Below, piece after piece: positions 34,501-42,314 of a DNA stretch of 64,000 bases. Under the pieces are notes generated by a model, which was not told where the DNA came from, ran no database searches, and saw only the letters and a list, made by a program, of their open reading frames with translations. The position numbers and the translations under genes were made by a program. This DNA is from Uloborus plumipes (Eukaryota > Arthropoda > Arachnida > Araneae > Uloboridae), in contig JAXGGA010001187.1 in NCBI GenBank assembly GCA_038373865.1, positions 1 through 64,000 of the forward strand. The letters are read 5' to 3'. Position 1 is the first letter of the stretch. Each line of letters opens with the position of its first letter.

Positions 34501-34558
34501 GATTGCATATCAAGTATAAAATCAAATGCTTAACCAGAAATCGAATTATAAGTATATC
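31511..34558. other. MULE interior, AT-rich, no gene seen
   Basis: It holds G-runs near 32327, 33018 and 33167, an A-run near 33540 and a C-run near 33943. No transposase motif, splice-supported exon or repeat ends were found. The short frames have biased composition and no domains. Confidence 0.4.
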
Positions 34559-35033
34559 CAGGGCCGCCGTTTGGGGGGGATACTGGACCTCTAGTACCGG
34601 GGCCCGGAGCTTTGGGGGGCCCGTAAGGTTATGAACATGTTTTCCAGTTTTAGTGTCAATAATTTCATCAAAAAAAAAAAAAAAAGAAAGCTGTTAAAAA
34701 AAAAAAAATCCCGCTTTCCATTGCCGATTCTCAATGTGAAACAATTGCTAGTACAAACACTAATGAATGAAACACGATTTGCGCAAAGAAAATTGCACCT
34801 CTTTTTAAAATCATCTGGCGATACAAATAACGTGAAAATAAAATCAGGTGCACACTTTCGTAATTAAAAAAAAGTTTTTCCGTAATTTTTTTTTTTCTCT
34901 CTCTCTTTTTTTTTTTACAATTGCAAATGTGCTGAAACGACGGCACAAAAATATGCAATTTGGGGGAGGAGGTGCATGGGGGGCCCCGCATTAAAATTAG
35001 TACCGGGCCCCATCGCTGGTAACGGCGGCCCTG
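34559..35033. mobile_element. Non-autonomous hAT element, perfect TSD
   Basis: The ends CAGGGCCGCCGTT and AACGGCGGCCCTG are perfect 13-bp inverted repeats. The 8-mer AGTATATC is duplicated exactly at 34551-34558 and 35034-35041. It is 475 bp with no transposase. It is nested in the MULE-like element. Confidence 0.9.
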
Positions 35034-35438
35034 AGTATATCAATGTATCGAAACTATTTTTGGGCTGATACATAGGATACGTTTTCTTTATAAAGTAAGA
35101 AGAGTACACAGAAATAAAGTTTTGGTTCTAAGGTGGGGAAAAAATTTTCCTTTCCCCAGCTGCTGAGGGCAATGTAGAATTTAACGTTAGGCCTAGTAAC
35201 TTAGCAAAAACGTTTTCTCCCTTGTAGAAGTTAGGGATGTTTGGAAGGATTTTCTCCCTCTATCACAGAAGTTTCCCCATTCGCACATTTTTTTTCCCTG
35301 GGTCCAGCGACAGTCATCACCTGTCCAGCTCACCTTATCGGTCCCTATTGTACTCTCCTAATCCTCGGCCCCCTGCGGCTCATGGTGACAGGTTCGAGAT
35401 AAGGGGTTAGGCGGATTCCAGTATGTACCAACCACACG

Positions 35439-35570
35439 TCCCTAATGTTCATTTCTTCGAGGCTGGGAAGGAAGAATTCCTCGATCCGCGCGTTGCGTAG
35501 CAGTAACTGAGTGACCGTTCGAAAAGTAGCTTTCGACGGCAAAGGCACGCTGTTCTTTTGACCATAGCAT
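35439..35570 (-). pseudogene. Transposase N-terminal part (DUF4817-type)
   Basis: On the minus strand, ATG at 35570 opens MLWSKEQRAFAVESYFSNGH, which fits my memory of the start of DUF4817-type transposases. After QRA the sequence jumps, in another frame, to EEFFLPSLEEMNIRDVW, which normally lies just before the VWFQQD motif. The middle, including the first catalytic Asp, is therefore deleted. The last codons abut the 9-bp duplication of the MULE-like insertion and continue in frame at 27742. Confidence 0.75.
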
Positions 35571-36194
35571 GATAGCGACTGATTAAAGGGAAAACAAAAC
35601 TTGGAGATTTCCCGCTCCAGATGCGCCCACTCTCGGCCTTCTACGCAGCCAACTCATCGCGCAGGAATTTTTTCAAAAAAGTAAGTTTCTCTGGCGCACC
35701 CTGTATAATAATAGTACAATAAAAATTCAAAAACCATTGTGAGAACAAGAAATAGAGTTTTCCATTGATATATTACATGACATACTTACGAAAGCTTTAC
35801 ACGACATACTTACGACAGGTTTAAGTTTCTAATTGCCCCAAAATGGTTAAAAATTCACTATTCTATAACAAGAATGTGATGCACATTAAAGAACGCAACC
35901 ACTCTCAGCCAACAGACACCCCGCATGCTGTTTAGAAAAGTCAGCCGTCTTAAAATTGTCACTCGAAAACCTTGTTAGCTCTTAGACTAGAATAAGATGC
36001 AAGAAAATAGAAAGGTTCCTTTTCAATCATTAGAGGCTGCACCCCAGCTCACTAATGCTCACCAACTCCTGGAGAATACTCTACAATCTTTTTTTATTCG
36101 CAAACATTTAAATCGTGTATTAAGAGGAATCCGATTGAAATACGCATTACGCTTAGAACAAAATAAGTATCCCCCATCCTCACCCGTCAAAAAT

Positions 36195-36745
36195 AGAACT
36201 AAACTAGTAAAGCTCTCATTAACAACAAGTACTAAAATCAAATTTAAAAAACCCCCGACCCTGATTGCCGATCTCATATTAAAACGAACTTCTCTGGTCA
36301 TACAGCATTTTGAATCAAAATATATTTAATTGTTTTCGAGAGGATATGGCAAACACGGAAAGGATAATCCTTACAAGTAAAATTTGCTAGTCGCAAAAGC
36401 AGAATAAAGAGCAAAAATTGAAAATTCTTATACTAAAATCATTTACAAGTATTTTAATTGCTAACAAATAGAAACTGGCAACAGATAAAAATTTTAAATC
36501 ATCGAGTTTTCTTTCCTTGTCGTCCAACAATGACATCGGTTTCCAATCCCGTAAATTTAAGGCTTAGCCGCATCTGCTAAAAAACGTTTTAATTCCAGTG
36601 CTATTTTACATGGAAGTTCCAAACACATCTTATCAGAAGCAGAATTTTTTTTGCTTTGTTTTGGTACTATTGTTGAACATTTTCCAGTAAGCTTTCACTT
36701 CAAAAATCGTGAAAAGCATTTTAAAGGTTTTTGATTAATATCTTA
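36195..36745 (-). mobile_element. Repeat R, uninterrupted copy
   Basis: This copy matches 20868-22225 but lacks all four insertions found there, so it supplies their empty sites. It includes GCCGATCTCATATTAAAACG and AACAAATAGAAACTGGCAAC. The overlapping short frames on both strands at 35997-36329 are readings of this repeat and its flank, not genes. Confidence 0.7.
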
Positions 36746-37719
36746 GTTAATTCATATCATCCGAAGACGTGATCTAGCAAAAAACACTCTTGATCACTTC
36801 ACCTTTCAAACAAAGAAAGAATTTTCAAAATTGAGCCATCCGTTTAGGCGCTAGAGTGCCACAAACTGATACACAAACACGTCAAATTTATAGCTCCCTG
36901 CCTTGTCGCGTCAGGCGTTAAAAAGAGAAAGAAAAAAAAAGCTTTGAGAAAAGCACCTTTTCCCCCCGAGTATCAAACTAACTTGTGCCAACTTGCACGA
37001 CTATAGGTGCTAAGCTAAAGGGATGGATTATTGCAAAACGGCAGTTTTGTACTCTTGAAAAGTAGTTTTCAAATTAATGGTCTCGAGTAACATTTTGCGT
37101 TTTAGTTACATGCGTGAATAGAATTTAGCTTTGAACTTGCGTTAAAATAGAAATCCTTACATCTGATGCTCCAATCAATTATAAAGACTATGTTAAAATA
37201 TATAGTGCGCGTATTGACTAACTTATCACAAACTTTTTCTTATTAAAAGAATTTCAGACTTATTTAATTAGTAAGAGACAAAAGTCTTTCTCAGCTTTTA
37301 TTCATGTGATTTCATTTTTAAACTTAAATAGTTTCTGAAAATTTAAGTTTCATATTTATTTACTTTTTGCCTAAAATATATTTTCAAACTTTTCTCGAGG
37401 AGAAAAAAGTCCACTTTTAAATTAACATTTTTAAACTCAATTTTGAAAACTTACTTCAAAAATAAAATTATCTTTTATAAACTTAAAAGTTACCACAATC
37501 AACAAATGTCACTAGACAATCGTCTGCGTTACTATGCCATATAGGTTTTTATAAAATGAACAGCCTGAATAAATGTTTATCGAGTAAAGCCATGGCTTAA
37601 CTAAAGAAATTTATGTAGATACGAACCATTTCAATCAATCAAATAGTTTAAGATGGAAAAATCTCTTTAAGAAAAAACAAAAATTGAACATAAAGCATTT
37701 CATACGAAAGATAGTTGCG
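36746..37719. other. AT-rich region upstream of the ODAD2-like gene
   Basis: No promoter motif can be identified with confidence. The frame of the downstream gene is open back to a TAA at 37585-37587, with no in-frame ATG before 37720. Confidence 0.4.
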
Positions 37720-39729
37720 ATGTTTCCCCGTTACATCAAAGTCAAACCTTCAATATTTGAAGTTAAAAGCAAAGAGAAAGCAAGAACTAGAGAAGAAAAA
37801 GATGTTGAATCAAACTGCAGTAGTTCTGAAACGGAAGACTTAGAAGACGTGTACAAAAAAAGACCCGATTTAGAGCAATACGATTGCCCGAATGATTACT
37901 GGAAATTTCTGAAAGCTATAAAATACCTCGCCCATGGAAGACCTTTAATTTCAACCCTGTCTCTACTCATTTGCTATGACTGTGATTTTCAAGATCCAAT
38001 AATGCTAAAAGGTTTGACAGATTACAGAGTGATCGAAATTTTACTGAATGTCTTGCACTGTAACAATAAAAGGGTACAATTCATTTCTCTGCGATTTTTG
38101 CGCAAGTTAAGTAAAATAAGAATGCTAAGATCGGAAATTGTCCACCTGGATGGAATACAATCAATGGTGCGATTGTTAGAGGGATCACAGATTGATCTAA
38201 AGCGAGAAGTTGTTGAAACAATATTCTGCATTGCCGATTTTCATAAATCTTGGACAGCAATACGAATTTCTGGTGGGATACCGTTATTAGTAAATATGAT
38301 TTATCTGCCGTTGAGATTGCTGTATGAAGTTTCAGAACTTAATGAACAGCTGACTGCCGTTATACGGGCAGCCGAATTAGCCTCTTTGTGTCTTTTCGCT
38401 GCTTGCAAGTGTCGAAAAAATCAAATCGAGTTTTTGTTGAGTGGGGCATTGCGTGGGTGCCACACCATCTTGAAGACACCCCATGTCAAATTGGCGACTA
38501 CGGCTTTGCAGTTAATTCAACGTTGCGCCAGCCAGAGAATTATCAAGTTGGCCATTAAAAGCATGGGAATTCTGGAAGATTTCAGGAAGTACTTTTATAG
38601 TGAAGACCAGAACCTCATGCAGGCCGCTGCCTTGGCGGCTTTCAAGTGCGCCGAAGGCGAGGAAGCAAAGCGGTTTTTTGGGAAACCGGGATTCGTGGAC
38701 AAACTTTATGAAATTATACAGATGTCAACGTTTCATTCTGACAATATGTTTATGGCTTCAATCTCAGGAGCTTTATGGAAATGCGCTGAAAACGAAGCGA
38801 ATTTGGCAAGATTTCAAGCTCTAAATGTAGCGCCATTACTTATTCAGTTGCTCAGTTCGCAACCACCGAAAGTTCAAGAGTATCTAGTGGCTTGCCTCAG
38901 CTGTTGCATGAATCATCCACAAATGCGTACGACGATAAGGAAAAACAATGGCATAGAAACATTGATTGACCTTTTAAAAACCACACACTCATCGCTGATT
39001 ATGCATTTAAATAAAGCTTTGGCTAATGCTTCCAAGGATAAAGAATGCTTAATTTTGATGGAGAACCATAACGCATTGAGGCTCATATGGTCTCATTTAA
39101 AAAATGAAAACGCATCCGTCGTATCGAATACACTCTGGCAATTGGCAGCCATTTTAAAAAATACAGAAAACTCCGCAATTTACATTCGATCTCTGGTTGG
39201 AGCGGTTCAATTACTAACGAACCTCTTACACTCCAGACACGCTCGTATACTAACACCTGTTTGTGCACTCATTGTGGTACTGTCAAAGGAAACAGAAAAT
39301 TTAAGAATACTTACGAACTACCACGTCGTTAAAGGATTGTCTAATTTAACAAACACGAAATGCAGACGACTTAGATACCATATGTGCTTAGCCATCACGG
39401 CGTGCTGCAAATTTAAAGACAACAGGCATGAATTTGCCAACAGAAAAGTTGTTTACCCTTTGATCAAAATGCTGAACAGCAAGACAGCAATCGTGTCAGG
39501 AGCAGCTACGCATGCGCTTCGTGAGCTTTCTTGGATTCCAAAGTGGTGCGCTGTTATGTACAACACGGCTGGAGTCTACGATATTTTGATTCGGCAGATG
39601 CTTGGCAAGGATCGTGAAGTTCAAGAAAGTGCTGCTGATATCATACAAAGAATGCGTTTATTTCCTCTGAATAGAGATGGAAATATTCCGAAATGGCTTA
39701 TTGATAAACATGCACAATTTTTCGCATAA
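37720..39729 (+). CDS. ODAD2: Outer dynein arm docking complex subunit 2 (ARMC4/gudu family)
   Basis: The protein is 669 residues in one exon, starting at ATG 37720 with G at -3; an upstream TTG is not a plausible start here. A charged N-terminus (about residues 1-55) precedes CPNDYWKFLKAIKYL (about 56-70), which corresponds to the DYWxIxKLVKYL start of the ARMC4 repeat domain. Armadillo repeats follow to about residue 655. Diagnostic stretches resemble ARMC4: LRLIWSHLKNENASV, YIRSLVGAVQLLTNLL, LSNLTNTKCRRLRYHM. ODAD2 helps dock outer dynein arms in motile axonemes; the fly orthologue gudu acts in male germ cells and, as I recall, has about this length. Vertebrate ODAD2 is longer and split by introns. 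Lack of introns suggests a retrocopy, or intron loss, but the frame is intact. Confidence 0.85.
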   Translation: MFPRYIKVKPSIFEVKSKEKARTREEKDVESNCSSSETEDLEDVYKKRPDLEQYDCPNDYWKFLKAIKYLAHGRPLISTLSLLICYDCDFQDPIMLKGLTDYRVIEILLNVLHCNNKRVQFISLRFLRKLSKIRMLRSEIVHLDGIQSMVRLLEGSQIDLKREVVETIFCIADFHKSWTAIRISGGIPLLVNMIYLPLRLLYEVSELNEQLTAVIRAAELASLCLFAACKCRKNQIEFLLSGALRGCHTILKTPHVKLATTALQLIQRCASQRIIKLAIKSMGILEDFRKYFYSEDQNLMQAAALAAFKCAEGEEAKRFFGKPGFVDKLYEIIQMSTFHSDNMFMASISGALWKCAENEANLARFQALNVAPLLIQLLSSQPPKVQEYLVACLSCCMNHPQMRTTIRKNNGIETLIDLLKTTHSSLIMHLNKALANASKDKECLILMENHNALRLIWSHLKNENASVVSNTLWQLAAILKNTENSAIYIRSLVGAVQLLTNLLHSRHARILTPVCALIVVLSKETENLRILTNYHVVKGLSNLTNTKCRRLRYHMCLAITACCKFKDNRHEFANRKVVYPLIKMLNSKTAIVSGAATHALRELSWIPKWCAVMYNTAGVYDILIRQMLGKDREVQESAADIIQRMRLFPLNRDGNIPKWLIDKHAQFFA

Positions 39730-40645
39730 GAACGTTTCGTTTTGTAAATTTCTTAACTTCTTTTTAAATGATAAAGTCAATTTTAGAGCGTTAAAAAAAT
39801 TAACAAAAAAAAAAAAAGAAATAAATAAAACGAGAACGCTGAAGTTTGAGAAGACAACAAGTTAGAGAAAAAATTCTCGCTTTATTTAATTCAATATTTT
39901 ACTGCACAGTCTTTTTCTTAAATTTTATCTAATTTAAAATTATTTCCTGAAAAATGCTTTTTTGTGTACATTAAGTACATACATATTATGGTAGTTTCGT
40001 ACGTAAAAGAGTTCGTTTGTATGTATTAAGAATTTAGCTTCGAAAACGTTCGGAGAAGGAGCCGCCGAATCCCTTAATCTAATATCACCAGAAGTAGGCT
40101 CAAATTTGCGTTTTAAACACTTCAGTTTCGAATTCTTTTCTCGAAAGAGCACCCATCCCTATCTGTACACCACCAAAGACAACCTTAAAATTTCAAACTT
40201 TCCGGGGGAAAGTCTCCGATTACCAAAAGATAGCTAACAAGTTACAAGAGAGTTTTAACAAATCCCGCTTCAAAAATTTTCGGTGCAACCCCCGAACCCT
40301 ATGCTCATGAAAGATGGCCTATCAGACTCCAGTTTTGTATTTTTTCTACGAAGATCCCGGTAGCTGAAATTATTGCAGTTCTCTGCGATAGATTTTAAAA
40401 CTCAAAAGTAGTCTAAAAGGTAGTCAAGTATTAGTTGTTAGTCGTAACATTTACAATGAATCAGCAGAAAGGAATTCTTGAAAATAAATGCTAACTCAAA
40501 AACATACAAGTAAATGAAGGTTAAAAAGCTTCAAAATAAGAAAGAAAATTAAGACACAGGTAGCTGCAGGAGCAAGTGCTTTTGAACTCTTTGCCACTGA
40601 GGATTCTTGCAGAGATTTTAGGCGCCATCTTTTGTTTTTACTTTA
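39730..40645. other. 3' flank of the ODAD2-like gene
   Basis: An A-run (about 39804-39816) followed by AATAAATAAA lies 75-100 bases after the stop. It may be the polyadenylation region or a fossil poly(A) tail. No gene is seen beyond it. The sequence around 40120-40310 resembles short tracts near 15190-15290 and 42220-42300 (an AGTTTCGAAAACTTTC-like word), probably an old repeat. Confidence 0.4.
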
Positions 40646-40647
40646 TA

Positions 40648-42066
40648 CACTGCTCGACATTGAAAATGCAACACCAAGAAGGAGTGGTCAGAAATTGATG
40701 AAATTTGGTAAGAAGCCAGAGACTTCATGGAACACTAAGTAATATTTATTTCAAAATAAATAAGCAAAATTTAGAGCGAGGACGGCGTCGGCTCAGTAAG
40801 AAGTAGGACCACCGCGGACAGCGATGCACGAAGAAACACGTCTAGGCATGAGTCAATAAGCCTGCGGATGGTGTCCTGAGGGATGGCACTCCATTCCCTT
40901 TCAACCATTTGCCACAGTTTGTCCTCTGAACGAGGCAGTGGCAGGTTCTGCAAACGGCGTCCAATCACGTCCCACACATGTTCGATTGGTGACAAGTCAG
41001 GAGAGTATGGTGGCCAGGAAAGCATATGTACACCTCGTAGATCATGTTGGCTGATTCGAGCACTGTGAGGCCGGGCGTTATCCTGTTGAAAAATTGCATT
41101 TGGCAGACCCTGAAAGTAGGAGATTGCCACCGGCCGCAGTACATTATCTACATATCGTTGGGCCGTCATAGTGCCCCGAATACGAACTAGAGGTGATACG
41201 GAATTGTATGCAATAGCGCCCCAAACCATTATGCCACGTTGTCGCGCTGTGGGGCGTTCCACAGTTACTGCCGGATTCGATCTTTCTCCACGTCGACGCC
41301 ACACACGTATGCGATGACTATCGCTGGACAAACAGAAGCGGGATTCATCTGAGAACACTACGGTTTGCCATTCTGCCATCCACGTCGCTCTGGTCCGGCA
41401 CCATTCCAAACGTTGGAGTCTGTGCTGTGAGGTCAATGGCAGTCTTCTTAGCGGGCGCCGTGATTGCAGGCCACGTGCAACCAGTCGACGGGAAATGGTT
41501 CTTGTCGACACAGGAACATCCAGGGTACCTTGCACGTGCTGCAGAATCGACGTACAAGTGACTTGCGGGTCCGCCACAGCTTGTCGGTGAATCCGTCGAT
41601 CCAAGCGGTCTGACGTCACTCTGGCTGCACCTGCACCCCTTAATGTGGCTACATTTCCTCTTTCCAACCATCTCCGACACAGCCGATGCACAGTGCTTGC
41701 ATCCATGTGGGTATCAGCTGCAATTTGACGTATGGACCAACCTCCCCTTCTCAGTCCGATCACCATACCCCTTGTAAAGTCGTCTGTATGCTGGAAGTGT
41801 CTTCGTTGAGGACGGCGTCGCATTTCCTCCTATCACACGTATCCTTCGAGACAAAAACCAAGTTTCTCCGATAATTAGTCTGGCAGAAAAACCAAAATCA
41901 ACATAGCCCACTTTTCAACTTCATTCTCTTATATCTTACTTCACGTGCGTCGGAGAGCTGCGCATTTCATATCATTTGCATAACTCAGTGACGTGCGTCT
42001 ACGGTAAAATTTGCATGAATTTCTGACCACTCCTTCTTGGTGTTGCATTTTCAATGTCGAGCAGTG
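40648..42066 (-). mobile_element. Complete Tc1-family transposon
   Basis: The terminal inverted repeats, 40648-40696 and 42018-42066, are identical over 49 bases, starting CACTGCTCGACATTG and running through GCAACACCAAGAAGGAGTGG. TA flanks both ends (40646-40647, 42067-42068). The element is 1,419 bp and holds one intact transposase gene. Identical ends plus an intact gene indicate a recent insertion. Confidence 0.95.
40771..41823 (-). CDS. Tc1-family transposase, intact
   Basis: This 350-residue protein has a true ATG start at 41823. It catalyses cut-and-paste transposition of its own element into TA sites in the nucleus. The N-terminal half has two helix-turn-helix regions (GGWSIRQIAADTHMDASTVH at about residues 27-46; PVSTRTISRRLVARGL at about 104-119). 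The DDE catalytic residues appear in VVFSDESRF (about 159-167), IFQQDNARPH (about 245-254) and SPDLSPIEHVWD (about 274-285). I count 32 residues between the second Asp and the Glu, against 34 in classical Tc1. No stop or frameshift is present, and its length is normal for the family. GC content is higher than in the flanks. Confidence 0.95.
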   Translation of the reverse strand: MRRRPQRRHFQHTDDFTRGMVIGLRRGGWSIRQIAADTHMDASTVHRLCRRWLERGNVATLRGAGAARVTSDRLDRRIHRQAVADPQVTCTSILQHVQGTLDVPVSTRTISRRLVARGLQSRRPLRRLPLTSQHRLQRLEWCRTRATWMAEWQTVVFSDESRFCLSSDSHRIRVWRRRGERSNPAVTVERPTARQRGIMVWGAIAYNSVSPLVRIRGTMTAQRYVDNVLRPVAISYFQGLPNAIFQQDNARPHSARISQHDLRGVHMLSWPPYSPDLSPIEHVWDVIGRRLQNLPLPRSEDKLWQMVEREWSAIPQDTIRRLIDSCLDVFLRASLSAVVLLLTEPTPSSL

Positions 42067-42314
42067 TATTTCACTTTGAACTGTGTTTTTCTTTTAATTT
42101 GAGAAATTTACAAAAATATAAAAAAAAACTTTCCAATTCAGAAATAATCTTCAGAACTTCTCAAAAATTTGTGAAGGGCGTCGCGATTTTGCGCTGTCGA
42201 GCCTGAGACAACCTAAACGATTAAAGACTCCAGTTTCGAAAACTTTCGTGGGGGGGGGGGGGGGGGGCTCTCCTCTCTTTAACTCAGCCAAAGATAGCTT
42301 AAAACAATTCCTAA

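Larger units (their letters stand above)
27743..35429 (+). mobile_element. MULE-like element, 7.7 kb
   Basis: The 9-mer AACCACACG lies immediately outside both ends (27734-27742 and 35430-35438). A 9-bp duplication is typical of MULE elements. The ends are diverged inverted repeats: left GTGTGCACTGTAGTTCGCC, right inverted GGTACATACTGGAATCCGCC, then CTAA in both. Removing the element with one duplication joins DVW to FQQD in frame in the host transposase, which proves the junctions. Inside are a FLYWCH-like frame, three further insertions and AT-rich sequence without a MULE transposase, so it is decayed or non-autonomous. The orientation is inferred from the FLYWCH frame. Confidence 0.8.
27283..35703 (-). 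mobile_element. DUF4817-type mariner-like element, split
   Basis: The two ends are 33-bp perfect inverted repeats beginning CAGGGTGCGCCAGAG, each flanked by TA. The left part holds the C-terminal half of a transposase on the minus strand and the right part holds its N-terminus. A 7,687-bp element sits between them. Without that insert and one 9-bp duplication, the element is about 725 bp, too short for a full transposase, so it was already internally deleted. Confidence 0.85.

Noticed and set aside
27743..35429. An LTR retrotransposon or LINE as the 7.7-kb insert
   Set aside because: No LTRs, poly(A) tail or reverse-transcriptase motif; the 9-bp duplication and inverted ends fit a DNA transposon.
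35997..36329. A 110-residue protein on the plus strand
   Set aside because: It overlaps repeat R, a copy of which at 20868-22225 is broken by insertions; no domain and no conservation of the frame.
37684..37719. Twelve extra N-terminal residues for the ODAD2-like protein
   Set aside because: They require a TTG start. The first in-frame ATG is 37720 with G at -3, and it gives a length I recall as close to that of fly gudu.
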